Shown here in pieces: positions 45,765 to 57,707 of a DNA stretch of 64,000 nucleotides. Within the stretch, counting starts at the first letter, position 1, and each line of letters starts with the position of its first letter. A program made the position numbers and the translations under genes. Under the pieces are notes generated by a model. The model was not told the DNA's origin. It saw only the letters and a program-made list of their open reading frames with translations, and searched no databases. This DNA is from Clostridium putrefaciens (lineage in GTDB: Bacteria; Bacillota; Clostridia; Clostridiales; Clostridiaceae), in the NCBI RefSeq assembly GCF_900461105.1, contig NZ_UFWZ01000001.1:1426001-1490000 (forward strand), written 5' to 3'.

Positions 45765-48700
45765 ATGAGTATAGATATAACTCAAGATACTCCTATTTTA
45801 AAAAAAGGACTATTTGATAAAGAAATATTTGAAGACATAGAATTATTAAAAATTCAATTCTACAAAAGAAGTAATAATTTAAAAATTATATTAAAGTCGA
45901 CTTATGAATTAGATATAACAAAAGAAAAAGAAATTAAATCCATAATACAAAAAGAAGTAGGATTAAACTTCAATATAGAATTAATTTGTTATAAAGATAT
46001 TAAGGATGCTTCATTAGAAGATGTAATAACAACCCATTGGGTTGATTTAATGACGGATGTAGTAGACAAGATGCCGGTGTTTAAAGATATATTAATTTCA
46101 GGTAAAAAAAGTGTTAATGGAGATAAAATAGAAATTCATTATGGAAATGAATTCATGTGCAAGATGATTAAAAGACGTGAATTTAATGAATTTATGAAAA
46201 ACAGTATAGAGGGTCTTTTTGGAATACGGTGTACAATAGATATAATTTATGATGAAAGTCTAAAAGAGAAGGATTATATAAAATCAACGCAAAAAGAAAA
46301 TACAACTATGATAAAAAAGGTATTTAAAAATGTTGATATAACAAAAAAGCCATCTAAACAAAGTACTGTTAGCAAAAGCACTAGATATAATGAAAATGGT
46401 AATGATTATTCAAATGAAAATGTAATACTTGGAAGAAATATTACTGAAGATAGTGTTCCTATTGAATCTTTAGATCAAACTTCTGGAGTGGTAACTGTTT
46501 TGGGTGATATTTTTAAAAGCGAAGTAATTGAAACTAAAACTGGTAAAAAGATAGTAACATTTGCTTTAACAGATTATACGAGCTCTATTACGGTTAAGTG
46601 TTTTCTAAGACCAAAAGATACAGAAAGAGTGTTAGAAAATATAAAGACAGGATTACATTGTAAGATAAAAGGTGAAGTTACAAATGATCCTTATGCAAAA
46701 GAAATAGTTATAATGGTGAGGAATATTGTTAAGGTTCCCAAAATAGAAAGAATGGATACTAATGCTGAAAAACGTGTAGAATTACATCTGCATTCTACTA
46801 TGAGTGCCATGGATGCTATAACACCTGTTGGTAAACTCGTAGAAAGAGCTGCAAAGTGGGGACATAAAGCAATTGCAATTACAGATCATGGTGTAGTTCA
46901 AGCTTACCCTGAAGCCATGGAAGCGGGTAAAAAACATGGTATAAAAATCATCTACGGTGTTGAAGGATACTTAGTAGACAATGGAATACCTATAGTGGAA
47001 AAAGAAAATGGCCAAAACTTTAAAGATACTTTTGTGGTATTTGATCTTGAAACAACAGGATTCTCTAATAAAAACGATAGTATAATTGAGATTGGTGCAG
47101 TTAAGATTAAAGAAGGTAAAATGATAGACAGATTTAGTGAATTCGTAAATCCTAAAAGAATAATACCTGCAAAAATTGTTGAGTTAACAAATATAACTGA
47201 TGATATGGTTAGGGATAGTGATTATATAGAAGATGTTTTACCAAGGTTTATGGAATTTGCTGGAGATTCTGTACTAGTAGCACATAATGCACCGTTTGAT
47301 ATATCTTTTATAAGAAAAAATTGCAGAGATATGAATATAGAATTAAATAATTCTGTTCTAGATACAATACCCCTTGCAAGATTTTTATATCCAGAACTAA
47401 AAAGATATAAATTAAATGTGGTAGCAAAACATCTAGGTATATCTCTTGATAATCATCATAGAGCAATTGATGATGCAAAGGCTACGGCGGATATCCTTAT
47501 AAGAGGCATAGAGGATTTAGACGAAAAAGAAATTTTTAATTTAAATGATTTAAATAATGAGTTTCTAAAAAACGTAAACATAAAAAAACAACCTACGTAT
47601 CACATAATTTTATTAGCTAAAAACCAAGTAGGTATTAAAAACTTATATAAACTTATATCGGAAGCTCATTTAGACAACTTTTTTAAGCATCCAAGGCTTC
47701 CTAAAACCTTAATATCTAAATACAGGGAAGGTTTAATTGTTGGATCAGCCTGTGAAGCTGGAGAAATTTATAGAGCAATTTTAGAAGGTAAAAATGATGA
47801 AGAATTAGAGCGTATTGCAGATTTTTATGATTATTTAGAAATTCAGCCCTTAGAAAATAATGAGTTTTTAATAAGAAATGGAAGAGTAAAAGATAAAGAA
47901 GAATTAATTCAAATAAATAAAAAGATCTGCGCACTTGCAAAGAAAAAAGGTAAAATGGTGGTTGCGACTGGAGATGTACATTTTCTTGAGCCAAGAGATG
48001 AGGTCTTTAGAAGAATAATAATGGCAGGTCAAGGTTTTAGTGATGCTGATAACCAACCACCATTATATTTTAGAACCACAACAGAAATGTTAAGAGAGTT
48101 TTCATATTTAGGGGAAGAAAAGTCAAAAGAAGTGGTTATATATAATACCCAAAAGATTTCAGACCTTATTGAGTATGTAAAACCTATTCCTGATGAAACA
48201 TTTCCACCTAAAATAGACGGTGCTGAGGAAGAAGTTAAAACCATGACTCTTAAAACAGCTCATGATTTATATGGAGAGGAGTTACCAGAAGTTGTACAAA
48301 AAAGATTAGATAAAGAGTTAAATTCTATAATAAGTAACGGATATGCTGTGCTTTATTTAATTGCTCATAAATTAGTGGCTAAGTCCTTAGAAGATGGTTA
48401 TCTTGTAGGGTCTAGGGGGTCTGTAGGGTCATCACTAGTTGCTACAATGTGTGATATAACAGAAGTTAACGGTCTGCCTCCCCACTATGTATGCCCAAAA
48501 TGTAAACATAGTGAATTTATTTTAGATGGCTCCGTAAGTTCTGGAGTAGACCTACCAGATAAGTCTTGTGATATATGTGGAAGTGCATACATAAAGGATG
48601 GTCATGATATTCCTTTTGAAACCTTTTTAGGCTTTGAAGGCGACAAGGAACCAGATATTGACTTGAATTTTTCGGGAGAATATCAAGCTATAGTCCATAA

Positions 48701-50078
48701 ATATACAGAAGTATTGTTTGGTAAGGGTTATGTATTTAAAGCAGGAACCATTGGAACTATAGCAGAAAAGACAGCTTATGGTTTTGTAAGAAAATACTTA
48801 ACAGAAAAAGATATTATGGTAACTCAAGCTGAGATAGATAGGCTTACACTTGGATGTACTGGTATAAAAAGAACTACAGGACAACATCCAGGTGGAATAA
48901 TGGTTGTTCCAAGGGATAATGAGATATTTAACTTTACGCCAATACAGCATCCAGCAGATGATAATGATACAGATATAATAACTACCCATTTTGATTATCA
49001 TTCTATTAGTGGAAGGCTACTTAAATTAGATATTTTAGGTCATGATGATCCTACAGTTTTAAGGATGCTTCAAGATCTTACAGGAATAGATCCTAAAAGG
49101 GTTCCTTTAAATGATAAAAGGGTTATGAGTTTATTTACATCTACAGAAGCTTTGGGATTAACAAAAGAAGAACTAGGCTGCGAGGTTGGGACTTATGGAC
49201 TTCCTGAATTTGGTACTAAATTTGTACGGCAGATGTTAATTGATACACAGCCACAAACCTTTGCTGACTTGGTTAGAATATCTGGACTTTCACACGGTAC
49301 TGATGTATGGGTTAATAATGCTCAGTACTATATAAAAGAAGGATTTACAACACTTAAAGATTGTATTTCTACTAGAGATGACATAATGGTATATTTAATG
49401 TATAAAGATGTACCACCTAAAACTGCTTTTACTATAATGGAAAAGGTTAGAAAGGGTAAGGGGCTTAAAGAAGAGGATATAAAGGTTATGAAGGAAAACA
49501 ATGTTCCTGATTGGTATATAGAATCTTGTGAAAAAATCAAGTATATGTTTCCTAAAGGCCATGCTGCAGCTTATGTTATGATGGCAGTTAGAATTGCTTA
49601 TTTTAAAGTATATTATCCTGAAGCTTATTATGCCACTTACTTTACTGTTAGAGCTGATGACTTTGACGCAGATCTTATTATAAAAGGAGAAGAAGTTATA
49701 AAAGCTAAGGTTGCTGAAATTGGTAAGCTTGGAAATAACCTAACTCAAAAAGATAAAGGACTTTTAACCATTTTAGAGCTTTCTTATGAAATGTATAAAA
49801 GAAACATAACATTTTTAAAGGTAGACCTTTATAAATCACACCCAACTAAATTTTTAATTGAAGAAGATGGTATAAGGCCACCTTTAAATGGTCTTCAAGG
49901 TGTAGGGGATAATGCAGCTAAAAGCATAGCTACATTTAGAAATGATGGGGAGTTTATTTCTAAAGAAGATCTTAGAATTCGAACAAAGGTTTCAAAAACA
50001 GTTATAGAGACTTTAAGTGTCCATGGATGTTTAAGAGGACTTCCTGAAACTAATCAGTTAAGTCTCTTTACCTTATAA
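45765..50078 (+). CDS. polC: DNA polymerase III, PolC-type alpha subunit
   Basis: Main replicative polymerase of low-GC Gram-positives, with built-in proofreading. The 1437-residue protein has an N-terminal domain, an OB fold ([19 protein letters not shown], about 240), a PHP domain ([18 protein letters not shown], about 338) interrupted by a DnaQ-type exonuclease ([20 protein letters not shown], about 425, with the later [12 protein letters not shown]), the polymerase core ([56 protein letters not shown]) and a zinc-finger-like CPKCKHSEF...CDICG. Full length. Two terminators follow. Confidence 0.98.
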   Translation: MSIDITQDTPILKKGLFDKEIFEDIELLKIQFYKRSNNLKIILKSTYELDITKEKEIKSIIQKEVGLNFNIELICYKDIKDASLEDVITTHWVDLMTDVVDKMPVFKDILISGKKSVNGDKIEIHYGNEFMCKMIKRREFNEFMKNSIEGLFGIRCTIDIIYDESLKEKDYIKSTQKENTTMIKKVFKNVDITKKPSKQSTVSKSTRYNENGNDYSNENVILGRNITEDSVPIESLDQTSGVVTVLGDIFKSEVIETKTGKKIVTFALTDYTSSITVKCFLRPKDTERVLENIKTGLHCKIKGEVTNDPYAKEIVIMVRNIVKVPKIERMDTNAEKRVELHLHSTMSAMDAITPVGKLVERAAKWGHKAIAITDHGVVQAYPEAMEAGKKHGIKIIYGVEGYLVDNGIPIVEKENGQNFKDTFVVFDLETTGFSNKNDSIIEIGAVKIKEGKMIDRFSEFVNPKRIIPAKIVELTNITDDMVRDSDYIEDVLPRFMEFAGDSVLVAHNAPFDISFIRKNCRDMNIELNNSVLDTIPLARFLYPELKRYKLNVVAKHLGISLDNHHRAIDDAKATADILIRGIEDLDEKEIFNLNDLNNEFLKNVNIKKQPTYHIILLAKNQVGIKNLYKLISEAHLDNFFKHPRLPKTLISKYREGLIVGSACEAGEIYRAILEGKNDEELERIADFYDYLEIQPLENNEFLIRNGRVKDKEELIQINKKICALAKKKGKMVVATGDVHFLEPRDEVFRRIIMAGQGFSDADNQPPLYFRTTTEMLREFSYLGEEKSKEVVIYNTQKISDLIEYVKPIPDETFPPKIDGAEEEVKTMTLKTAHDLYGEELPEVVQKRLDKELNSIISNGYAVLYLIAHKLVAKSLEDGYLVGSRGSVGSSLVATMCDITEVNGLPPHYVCPKCKHSEFILDGSVSSGVDLPDKSCDICGSAYIKDGHDIPFETFLGFEGDKEPDIDLNFSGEYQAIVHKYTEVLFGKGYVFKAGTIGTIAEKTAYGFVRKYLTEKDIMVTQAEIDRLTLGCTGIKRTTGQHPGGIMVVPRDNEIFNFTPIQHPADDNDTDIITTHFDYHSISGRLLKLDILGHDDPTVLRMLQDLTGIDPKRVPLNDKRVMSLFTSTEALGLTKEELGCEVGTYGLPEFGTKFVRQMLIDTQPQTFADLVRISGLSHGTDVWVNNAQYYIKEGFTTLKDCISTRDDIMVYLMYKDVPPKTAFTIMEKVRKGKGLKEEDIKVMKENNVPDWYIESCEKIKYMFPKGHAAAYVMMAVRIAYFKVYYPEAYYATYFTVRADDFDADLIIKGEEVIKAKVAEIGKLGNNLTQKDKGLLTILELSYEMYKRNITFLKVDLYKSHPTKFLIEEDGIRPPLNGLQGVGDNAAKSIATFRNDGEFISKEDLRIRTKVSKTVIETLSVHGCLRGLPETNQLSLFTL

Positions 50079-50168
50079 AACCACCGTATTTGAAAAAACT
50101 GCTTGTAATAAACTTTTTATTATGATAATATATTATTGTAAAGTTTACTTAATATATTAGCTTCAAAC

Positions 50169-50196
50169 AGAGTGGGTCGGAAAAACCCGCTCTTTA
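50169..50196 (+). terminator. First terminator after polC
   Basis: 9-bp stem AGAGTGGGT / ACCCGCTCT with loop CGGAAAA, then TTTATATT. Confidence 0.82.
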
Positions 50197-50211
50197 TATT
50201 TGTGTATGGGT

Positions 50212-50238
50212 AAAACGCAACGTCTGTTGCGTTTTTAC
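50212..50238 (+). terminator. Second terminator after polC
   Basis: 10-bp stem AAAACGCAAC / GTTGCGTTTT with loop GTCT, then T-rich. A tandem terminator before the rimP operon. Confidence 0.82.
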
Positions 50239-50322
50239 TACAATATAGACTACTATATTGAATAAAGTTAGTATAAGTACATAAAATAAAAATTAATGTA
50301 CCAAAACAAAAGGAGGGGTAAA

Positions 50323-50784
50323 ATGAAACTTAATCCTTTAATTGAAAACTTAGATTTATTAATAAGGCCAATAGTAGAAGATAAAGGTTATGAAATGTAT
50401 CATTTAGAATTTGTAAAAGATGATGGAGAAAATTATTTAAGGGTATATATTGAAAGTGAAAATGGAATATGTCTAGAAGACTGTGAAAAAGTAAGTAGAC
50501 CTATTAGCACTATGCTTGATGAAAAGGATCCAATCACAGAATCTTATTATCTAGAAGTATCTTCCCCAGGACTAAATAGGAGTCTGCATACAGAAAAACA
50601 TTATGGAGATAGCTTAAGCAAAGAGGTTCTAGTTAAATTAAATAAAAAGTTAAATGAAAATAAGTTATATAAGGGTACTTTAGTAAGTTTTGATAATGAA
50701 AATATAGTTTTATCAATAGAAGATGAAGCTTTAAGTATACCAAGAGATATAATTAAGGCTATGAATATAGAAGGGGAGATATAG
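50323..50784 (+). CDS. rimP: Ribosome maturation factor RimP
   Basis: 30S assembly factor. The 153-residue protein has the RimP blocks EDKGYEMYHLEFVKDDGENY, LEDCEKVSRPISTMLDE and YYLEVSSPGLNRSL. The ATG at 50323 is 4-8 bp after AGGAGGGG; an ATG at 50296 in frame lies ahead of that site. First gene of the nusA-infB operon, followed by nusA after 1 bp. Confidence 0.95.
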   Translation: MKLNPLIENLDLLIRPIVEDKGYEMYHLEFVKDDGENYLRVYIESENGICLEDCEKVSRPISTMLDEKDPITESYYLEVSSPGLNRSLHTEKHYGDSLSKEVLVKLNKKLNENKLYKGTLVSFDNENIVLSIEDEALSIPRDIIKAMNIEGEI

Positions 50785-50785
50785 G

Positions 50786-51847
50786 GTGTCTATTAAGATG
50801 AATGATGAATTTATAGATGCATTAAAAGAAATAGTTAAAGAAAAAGGTATAAGTTCAGATATGCTTTTTACTACAATTGAGGATGCCTTAGTTGCTGCCT
50901 ACAAAAAAAACTATGCAAATTCGGGGGTATCATCACAAAATGTTAGAGTTACTATGAATAGGGAAACAGGAGAAATTCATGTTTATGCTCAAAAGGTTGT
51001 AGCTGAAACTATAGAAGATGAGGTAATACAAATCTCTGAAGATGATGCAAAAGAATTAAGCGCACGCTATGAAATTGGTGATACAGTAGAAATAGAAGTT
51101 ACACCTAAAACTTTTGGTAGGGTAGCAGCTCAACTAGCTAAGCAAGTAGTAGTACAAAGAATAAAAGAAGCTGAAAGAAATATAGTGTATAATGAATTTA
51201 TAGAAAAAGAATTTGATATAATAACAGGATCTGTAATTAGAAAAGACAAGGGTAATGTTTTTGTAGACCTTGGGAAAATAGAAGCAGTGCTAGGACCTAA
51301 TGAACAGATGCAAGGTGAAGACTATATCTTTAATGAAAAGTTAAAGTTATATATAGTAGAAGTTAAAAACACTACAAAAGGCGCTCAAGTTATTGTGTCT
51401 AGAACTCATCCTGGACTTATAAAAAGATTGTTTGAACTAGAAGTACCTGAAATATATGAGGGTATAGTAGAGGTTAAAAGTATTGCAAGGGAAGCAGGCG
51501 CACGGACTAAAATTGCAGTTTACTCTAAAGATGAAGCAATAGACGCCATGGGAGCATGTGTTGGTCCTAAAGGTATAAGGGTTCAAAAAGTAGTAAATGA
51601 ATTAAAAAATGAAAAAATAGATATAATCAAATGGAGTAAGGTTCCAGAAGAATATATTTCTAACTCATTAAGTCCTGCTAAGGTAGTAGATGTTAAAGTT
51701 GAAGAAGACACTAAATGTGCTCAAGTTGTAGTAGAAGATAACCAACTATCTTTAGCTATAGGTAAAGAAGGTCAAAATGTAAGACTAGCAGCTAAGCTTA
51801 CGGGCTGGAAAATAGATATTAAAAGCATATCAAGTGTTTCACAATAA
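50786..51847 (+). CDS. nusA: Transcription elongation/termination factor NusA
   Basis: RNA polymerase-binding factor for pausing, termination and antitermination. The 353-residue protein has the N-terminal RNAP-binding domain (ALKEIVKEKGISSDMLFTTI), an S1 domain (ITGSVIRKDKGNVFVDLGKI) and two KH domains (SRTHPGLIKRLFELEVPEI; DAMGACVGPKGIRVQKVVNE; LAIGKEGQNVRLAAKLTGW). The GTG at 50786 has AAGGGGAG 7 bp upstream; the ATG at 50798 with AGGGTG upstream is an equal alternative. Confidence 0.95.
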   Translation: MSIKMNDEFIDALKEIVKEKGISSDMLFTTIEDALVAAYKKNYANSGVSSQNVRVTMNRETGEIHVYAQKVVAETIEDEVIQISEDDAKELSARYEIGDTVEIEVTPKTFGRVAAQLAKQVVVQRIKEAERNIVYNEFIEKEFDIITGSVIRKDKGNVFVDLGKIEAVLGPNEQMQGEDYIFNEKLKLYIVEVKNTTKGAQVIVSRTHPGLIKRLFELEVPEIYEGIVEVKSIAREAGARTKIAVYSKDEAIDAMGACVGPKGIRVQKVVNELKNEKIDIIKWSKVPEEYISNSLSPAKVVDVKVEEDTKCAQVVVEDNQLSLAIGKEGQNVRLAAKLTGWKIDIKSISSVSQ

Positions 51848-51867
51848 TCATAAAGAGGTGTTGTGAT

Positions 51868-52137
51868 ATGAAAGTTAAAAAGATACCACTAAGAATGTGT
51901 AATGGTTGTATGGAAATGAACCCTAAAAAAGAAATGATTAGAATTGTTAAAAGTCCTGAAGGGGAAGTTTCTGTAGATTTAACCGGTAAGAAATCCGGTA
52001 GAGGTGCATATATCTGTAAGAATTTATCATGTTTAGAAAAGGCTTTTAAAAATAAAAGATTAAATAAAAATCTTGAAACTAATATTGATGAAAATATATA
52101 TGAAACTTTAAAACAAGAGGTAACAAATGTCAGATAG
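51868..52137 (+). CDS. YlxR/RnpM family RNA-binding protein
   Basis: An 89-residue protein of the YlxR (DUF448) family, recently reported as a modulator of RNase P. It has the N-terminal KIPLRMCNGCMEMNPKKEMI and the GRGAYICKN motif with paired cysteines. It lies between nusA and ylxQ, the conserved place, and its 3' end overlaps the next gene by 11 bp. AAAGAGGTG precedes the start. Confidence 0.92.
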   Translation: MKVKKIPLRMCNGCMEMNPKKEMIRIVKSPEGEVSVDLTGKKSGRGAYICKNLSCLEKAFKNKRLNKNLETNIDENIYETLKQEVTNVR

Positions 52138-52432
52138 CTTTTTACAGTTTCTAGGTCTAGTAAAAAGGTCAGGAAATTTACTAGAAGGATATAATAGATG
52201 TGAAGAAGCTATACAGAAAAACAAGAAGATATATCTGATTATATTGTCAATGGACCTTTCTCCTAAAAGTAGAAAAGAGTTTTTGAAATATTGCCATGAA
52301 AAAGGTATAAAGTGTATTGAATGTTACTCAAAAGAAGAACTTGGAAGTAGTGTTGGAAGACAAGAAGTAAATATTCTAGCAGTATTAAATAAAAACATGA
52401 GTGATAAATTAATGGACTCTTATAAAGTTTAA
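52127..52432 (+). CDS. L7Ae/L30e-like RNA-binding protein YlxQ
   Basis: A 101-residue member of the L7Ae/L30e/Gadd45 family (FLGLVKRSGNLLEGYNRCEE; KIYLIILSMDLSPKSRKEFL), which binds kink-turn RNA. It overlaps ylxR and sits before infB as in other Firmicutes. The detailed role is unknown. Confidence 0.9.
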   Translation: MSDSFLQFLGLVKRSGNLLEGYNRCEEAIQKNKKIYLIILSMDLSPKSRKEFLKYCHEKGIKCIECYSKEELGSSVGRQEVNILAVLNKNMSDKLMDSYKV

Positions 52433-52476
52433 ATTATGTGTAATCTTTTGTAAAATTAATTTCGGGGGTGAATAAA

Positions 52477-54585
52477 TTGTCAAAGATAAGAATTTATGAA
52501 TTAGCAAAGGAATTGAAAATTACAAGTAAACAGCTTATAAGCTTATTGATGGATGAATTTAGCTTAGAAGTTAAAAATCACATGAGTGTTATTAATGATG
52601 AAGAAGCCAACTTAATAAAAGAATTGATTGAAGAAAGATCAAAGATAGAAAAAGATAAAGAAGTTAACGAAGAAAACAAGTCAAATAATATAGTTGAACA
52701 ATATGAAGAAATAGTCTCAGAAGAAATAAATAAACAAGTTAAAAAATCTAAATTTAAGAATAAAAGAGGCGATAAGAGTCCTCGATATTCGGAAGAGGAA
52801 GGCTCAAATATGGAAGAAAATTCAGTTGAAGATAAGATTATAATAGAAATAGGAAACAACATCACGGTTAAGGAACTATCAGAGAAAATTGATAAACCTA
52901 TAGTGGAGGTTATAAAAGCTTTAATATTTAGTGGAGTAATGGCAGCTATAAACCAAGAAATTGATTTTAAAACTGCAGAGAAGGCCGCTGAAAAGTTTGA
53001 TATAACATTAGTATTAAAAGAAGAAGAATTAGAAATGTTAGAAGAAGTAAACATAGAAGAAGATACAGAAGCAGAAAAAAGACCTCCTATAGTTACTGTA
53101 ATGGGTCACGTTGACCACGGTAAGACTTCTTTATTAGATGCTATAAGAAAAGCAAAGGTAACTGAAAATGAAGCAGGTGGAATAACTCAGCATATAGGAG
53201 CTTACACTGTAGAGGTAAGTGGAGAAAAGATAACATTTTTAGATACTCCAGGTCATGAAGCTTTTACAGCTATGAGATCTCGTGGAGCACAGGTTACAGA
53301 TGTTGTAATATTAGTAGTAGCAGCAGATGATGGAATAATGCCTCAAACAAAAGAAGCTATAAATCACTGTAAGGCAGCTAATGTTCCTATGGTAGTTGCT
53401 ATAAACAAAATGGATAAACCTTCAGCAAATCTTGATAAAGTAAAACAAGAACTTTCAGATCATGGTTTAGTTCCAGAAGAATGGGGCGGAGATACTATAT
53501 GTGTTCCTGTATCAGCTCGATCAAAGGAAGGTATAGATACATTACTTGAAATGGTACTACTTTCTTCTGAAATCTTAGAATTAAAAGCAAACTCTAAGAG
53601 AAAATCTATAGGTACGGTTATAGAAGGACAGTTGGATAAGGGAAGAGGTCCAGTCGCTACATTGTTAGTTCAAAATGGTACTTTAAGTGTAGGAGATGCA
53701 ATATTAGTTGGTAGTACTTATGGAAGAATAAGAGCTATGTTTGATGATAAGGGTAAAAATATCAAATCAGCAGGACCTTCAATTCCAGTAGAAATATTAG
53801 GACTTTCTGAAGTGCCATCAGCAGGAGATAGATTCCATGAAGTAAAGGATGAAAAGACAGCTAGAAATCTGGCTCAGACAAGAAAAGATAAAGATAAAGA
53901 AAGATACCTTCAAGCAAATCATAGAGTATCTTTAGAAGACTTATATAGTCAAATCCAAGAAGGAAAGATAAAAGAATTAGGAGTTATAATCAAAGCAGAT
54001 ATGCAAGGTTCTGTAGAAGCTATAAAACAATCCTTAGAGAAATTATCATCAGAAACTGTTAAAGTAAGAGTTCTTCATGGAGCAGTAGGTGCTATTACAG
54101 AAACTGATATAAGTCTTGCAGCAGCTTCAAATGCATTAGTAATTGGATTTAACGTAAGACCAGATGGAAATGCAATTACCCTAGCTGAAAAAGAACATGT
54201 AGATATAAAAACTTATAGAATAATATACGATGCTATTGAAGATATAAGAACAGCAATGATTGGATTACTAGAACCAGAATATAAAGAGGTTGTCCTTGGG
54301 AAAGCTGAAGTTAGACAGATTTATAAAGTATCCAACCTTGGTACTATAGCCGGATGTTATATAACAGATGGTAAGATAACAAGAAATAGCGATGTAAGGA
54401 TAATAAGAGAAGGAATAGTTATATTTGAATCTAAATTAGCATCATTAAAGAGATTTAAAGATGATGCAAAAGAAGTAAATACAGGATATGAATGTGGAAT
54501 TAGTATTGAAAAATATAATGACCTTAAAGAAGGCGACATAATAGAAGCCTTCACTATGGAAGAAATAAAAAAAGATAAATTATAA
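52477..54585 (+). CDS. infB: Translation initiation factor IF-2
   Basis: GTPase that brings fMet-tRNA to the 30S subunit. The 702-residue protein has an N-terminal helical domain ([18 protein letters not shown]), a charged linker, and the G domain with [10 protein letters not shown] (G1), [11 protein letters not shown] (G3), NKMDKP (G4), then domains II-IV. The TTG at 52477 is chosen because GGGGGTG ends 7 bp upstream; the GTG at 52468 is part of that site. rbfA follows 14 bp later. Confidence 0.97.
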   Translation: MSKIRIYELAKELKITSKQLISLLMDEFSLEVKNHMSVINDEEANLIKELIEERSKIEKDKEVNEENKSNNIVEQYEEIVSEEINKQVKKSKFKNKRGDKSPRYSEEEGSNMEENSVEDKIIIEIGNNITVKELSEKIDKPIVEVIKALIFSGVMAAINQEIDFKTAEKAAEKFDITLVLKEEELEMLEEVNIEEDTEAEKRPPIVTVMGHVDHGKTSLLDAIRKAKVTENEAGGITQHIGAYTVEVSGEKITFLDTPGHEAFTAMRSRGAQVTDVVILVVAADDGIMPQTKEAINHCKAANVPMVVAINKMDKPSANLDKVKQELSDHGLVPEEWGGDTICVPVSARSKEGIDTLLEMVLLSSEILELKANSKRKSIGTVIEGQLDKGRGPVATLLVQNGTLSVGDAILVGSTYGRIRAMFDDKGKNIKSAGPSIPVEILGLSEVPSAGDRFHEVKDEKTARNLAQTRKDKDKERYLQANHRVSLEDLYSQIQEGKIKELGVIIKADMQGSVEAIKQSLEKLSSETVKVRVLHGAVGAITETDISLAAASNALVIGFNVRPDGNAITLAEKEHVDIKTYRIIYDAIEDIRTAMIGLLEPEYKEVVLGKAEVRQIYKVSNLGTIAGCYITDGKITRNSDVRIIREGIVIFESKLASLKRFKDDAKEVNTGYECGISIEKYNDLKEGDIIEAFTMEEIKKDKL

Positions 54586-54599
54586 GAGGAGGGATTGTA

Positions 54600-54956
54600 T
54601 TGGCTAATTACAGAGGTGGAAGAATCAACGAAGAGATGAGAAAAGAAATTAGTGATATAATCCGGAATCATCTTAAAGATCCTAGAATAAATGCTATGGT
54701 AAGTGTTACAGGTGTTAATGTAACTAAAGATTTACAATATGCTAAAGTTTATATTAGTATCTTTGGGAATGAGACGGAAGAAAAGGAAACTTTAGAGGCA
54801 CTAAAAAGCTCTTCTGGATTTATAAGAAGAGAAATAGGAAAGAGAATTAATCTTAGACATAACCCAGAAATTATAATTGAACTAGACACAAGTATAGAAC
54901 ACGGAATGCATATAGAATCTTTATTGCAAAAGATAAAGGAAAACAAAAATGAATAA
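54600..54956 (+). CDS. rbfA: Ribosome-binding factor A
   Basis: 30S maturation factor with a KH-like fold. The 118-residue protein starts at TTG (MANYRGGRINEEMRKEISDI) after GAGGAGGGA and includes NVTKDLQYAKVYISIFG and RINLRHNPEIIIELDTSIEH. It overlaps nrnA by 8 bp. Confidence 0.96.
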   Translation: MANYRGGRINEEMRKEISDIIRNHLKDPRINAMVSVTGVNVTKDLQYAKVYISIFGNETEEKETLEALKSSSGFIRREIGKRINLRHNPEIIIELDTSIEHGMHIESLLQKIKENKNE

Positions 54957-55893
54957 AGTCACTGAAAGTATCTTAAAATCAGATTCTATTGCAATAACCT
55001 ATCATCAATCACCAGATGGAGATGCTTTAGGTAGTGCTCTTGGATTGATGCTTGGATTAAGAAAAATTGGTAAAGAAGCCTATATTATATCAAGGGACAA
55101 AGTTCCTGGTATATATAGGTTTCTGCCTAATACAGAAGAAATAAAAGAAAATGCTAGTTGTCCTAAAAAAAATACTCATTGTGTAATAGTATTAGATTGT
55201 GGAAATGTAGAAAGAATTTCTGGGAAAATAGATAAGTCTAAAATAAATCCTGTTATTAATATAGATCATCATATTTCAAACAGTAAGTATGGTGATATTA
55301 ATTATGTTGATACTATGGCATCAGCTACAGGTGAAATAGTTTATAATCTTTTAAAGAGTTTAGATGTAGTTATGGATACAGATATTGCAAAATGTTTATA
55401 CACTGCAATAATTACCGATACCGGTTCTTTTAAGTATTCAAGTACAACTGCGAGCACACATTTAATTGCAGGCGAACTTATAAAAACGGGTATTGACTTT
55501 CCACTAATTCATAGAACTATATTTGAAAATAAACCACTTAGAAAGTTAAAGCTTTACGGTAAGTTATTAGAGAAAGTTGAACTGTTTTTAAATGATAAAT
55601 TAGCTATTATTGCTATGGATAAAGAACACTCTACTTTATTAGAAGATAATTCTGAAATAATATCTCTTCAAATGCAAATAGATACTATTGAAGTTGGAGC
55701 ATTTTTAAAAGAAGTAGATGATGGTATAAAGATAAGTTTAAGATCTAAAGATAAAGTTGATGTACGAGCTATTGCTGAAATATTTGGTGGTGGTGGACAT
55801 GAAAAAGCATCAGGAATTTTGTTAAGAGATATGCATGATATAGAAAAGGCTAAAAAGGCTTTAATAAATGTTTTAGAAAAAGAGTTGATATAA
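54949..55893 (+). CDS. nrnA: DHH phosphoesterase NrnA (nanoRNase/pAp phosphatase)
   Basis: Manganese enzyme degrading very short RNAs and 3'-phosphoadenosine 5'-phosphate. The 314-residue protein has the DHH-family motifs YHQSPDGDALGSALGL (motif I), VLDCGN (II), NIDHHISN (III) and ITDTGSFKYS (IV), and the DHHA1 domain ending GGGGHEKASG. It overlaps rbfA and truB, so the three are translationally coupled. Confidence 0.94.
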   Translation: MNKVTESILKSDSIAITYHQSPDGDALGSALGLMLGLRKIGKEAYIISRDKVPGIYRFLPNTEEIKENASCPKKNTHCVIVLDCGNVERISGKIDKSKINPVINIDHHISNSKYGDINYVDTMASATGEIVYNLLKSLDVVMDTDIAKCLYTAIITDTGSFKYSSTTASTHLIAGELIKTGIDFPLIHRTIFENKPLRKLKLYGKLLEKVELFLNDKLAIIAMDKEHSTLLEDNSEIISLQMQIDTIEVGAFLKEVDDGIKISLRSKDKVDVRAIAEIFGGGGHEKASGILLRDMHDIEKAKKALINVLEKELI

Positions 55894-56762
55894 TGAACGG
55901 GGTTATTAATATTTATAAACCTGAAGGAATGACCTCCTTTGATGCTGTAAGAAAAGTTAGGCATATAAGCAAAGAAAAAAAGGTGGGTCATATCGGAACT
56001 TTGGATCCTTTAGCAAAAGGTGTACTACCAATATGCATAGGAAAAGCAACGAAAATTGTTGAATACCTTATGAGTGAATCTAAAGTCTATAATGTTGAAT
56101 TAGAATTAGGATTAGAAACTGACACCTATGATAGAGAAGGTAAAATTACTTCTAAAAAACCTACAGAACATATTAAAGAAAAAGACGTAAGAACTATTAT
56201 AGAATCATTTGTAGGAGAAAGCTACCAAGAACCACCTATGTACTCTGCTCTTAAAGTAAATGGTAAAAAGCTTTACGATTTAGCGCGTGAAGGGATAGAG
56301 ATAGAAAGAGAAAAGAGAAAGATAAACATAGAGTGTATTGAGATAGAAGAAATTAACATGCCTTTTGTAACATTTAAAGTTATTTGTTCAAAAGGAACCT
56401 ATATTAGAAGCTTGTGTAAAGATATTGGAAGCTTATTAAACTGTGGGGCTATGATGTCTAAATTAGAGAGAGAATCTACAGGTAACTTTGTGAAATCTAA
56501 ATCTATAAACGTGCTAGAATTAACAGAGGAAAATATTAAGGAATACCTATTACCTATGGAATCTGTGTTAGATTATCCTACTATAGAAGTAAGTGATAGA
56601 TTTTCAAGTCTTCTTATAAATGGTGTTTCAATAAAAGATCCATCATTAACTAAAGAAGTGCTAATAGAAAACAAGCGTTATAAAGTTTATAACAATTTAA
56701 ACTTTATAGGTATAGGAAGTAAGTTTACTAGTGGGTTTAAAATAGTTAAGTTATTGATATAA
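55893..56762 (+). CDS. truB: tRNA pseudouridine-55 synthase
   Basis: Makes pseudouridine 55 in the tRNA T-loop. The 289-residue protein starts MNGVINIYKPEGMTSFDAVR; the catalytic Asp38 is in GHIGTLDPLAKGVLP, and the substrate Tyr region is PMYSALKVNGKKLYDLAREG. The start overlaps the nrnA stop (TAATG). A short C-terminal PUA-like domain is present. Confidence 0.96.
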   Translation: MNGVINIYKPEGMTSFDAVRKVRHISKEKKVGHIGTLDPLAKGVLPICIGKATKIVEYLMSESKVYNVELELGLETDTYDREGKITSKKPTEHIKEKDVRTIIESFVGESYQEPPMYSALKVNGKKLYDLAREGIEIEREKRKINIECIEIEEINMPFVTFKVICSKGTYIRSLCKDIGSLLNCGAMMSKLERESTGNFVKSKSINVLELTEENIKEYLLPMESVLDYPTIEVSDRFSSLLINGVSIKDPSLTKEVLIENKRYKVYNNLNFIGIGSKFTSGFKIVKLLI

Positions 56763-56774
56763 GAGGTATTTATT

Positions 56775-57707
56775 ATGAAAATAATTGATTTTTTTAATAA
56801 TGATTTAAAAGAAAAAACAGTTATAGCTCTCGGAAGTTTTGATGGTTTACATAATGGGCATATAAGATTAATAGATGCAGCTATTGAAAAAGCAAAAGAA
56901 ATGAATATCAAAAGTATGGTTTATACCTTTGAAAATCATCCACTCACAGTAGTAAATAAAGCAATAGCACCTAAACTTATTATGGATAACAAGAAAAAAC
57001 TTCAGTTACTTGAAAATATGGGGATTGATATAACTTGCTTAGTTAAATTTGATGAAGATTTTATGAAAATATCACCTGAAGACTTCTTTAAAGATCTTTA
57101 TAAAAGATATAATGTTAGAGGTATGGTAATTGGGTTTAACTATAGATTTGGACATAAAAATGCGGGTGATGTAGAACTTTTGAAAAGACTATGTAAAGAA
57201 TATAAAGTAGAACTCGTAATTATAGAGCCACAAACCACAGAAGAAAATTTAATAAGTAGTTCTAGTATAAGATCGCTTATTAAAGATGGCAATGTGGAAA
57301 AAGCAAACTTGCTTTTAATAGATCCCTTTATGTTAAGAGGTACAATAGAGCATGGCAAAAAACTAGGGAAAAAAATAGGATATCCTACAGCAAACCTTAA
57401 AGTTGATTATACTTATGTAATACCTGCTATAGGAATATATTATACAAATGTTATATATGATAACAACATTTATAAAGGTATAACTAGCGTTGGTAATAAT
57501 CCTACGGTAAAGGGTGAAAAATTAACTATAGAAACTTATATTTTAGATTTTAACAAAGATATTTATGATGAAGAAATTGAATTATACTTTATAGAAAAAA
57601 CAAGAGAAGAAATAAAATTTTCATCTTTAGAAGAGTTAAAGATACAATTGAAAAAAGATGAGGATAATGCTAGTTTTAAAAAAATATATAATATAAATAG
57701 AAAATAA
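56775..57707 (+). CDS. ribF: Bifunctional riboflavin kinase/FAD synthetase
   Basis: Makes FMN and FAD from riboflavin. The 310-residue protein has the adenylyltransferase domain with GSFDGLHNGH (20-29) and the SSSSIR motif (ISSSSIRSLIKDG), followed by the kinase domain (GTIEHGKKLGKKIGYPTANL; GITSVGNNPTV). It follows truB by 12 bp. Confidence 0.96.
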   Translation: MKIIDFFNNDLKEKTVIALGSFDGLHNGHIRLIDAAIEKAKEMNIKSMVYTFENHPLTVVNKAIAPKLIMDNKKKLQLLENMGIDITCLVKFDEDFMKISPEDFFKDLYKRYNVRGMVIGFNYRFGHKNAGDVELLKRLCKEYKVELVIIEPQTTEENLISSSSIRSLIKDGNVEKANLLLIDPFMLRGTIEHGKKLGKKIGYPTANLKVDYTYVIPAIGIYYTNVIYDNNIYKGITSVGNNPTVKGEKLTIETYILDFNKDIYDEEIELYFIEKTREEIKFSSLEELKIQLKKDEDNASFKKIYNINRK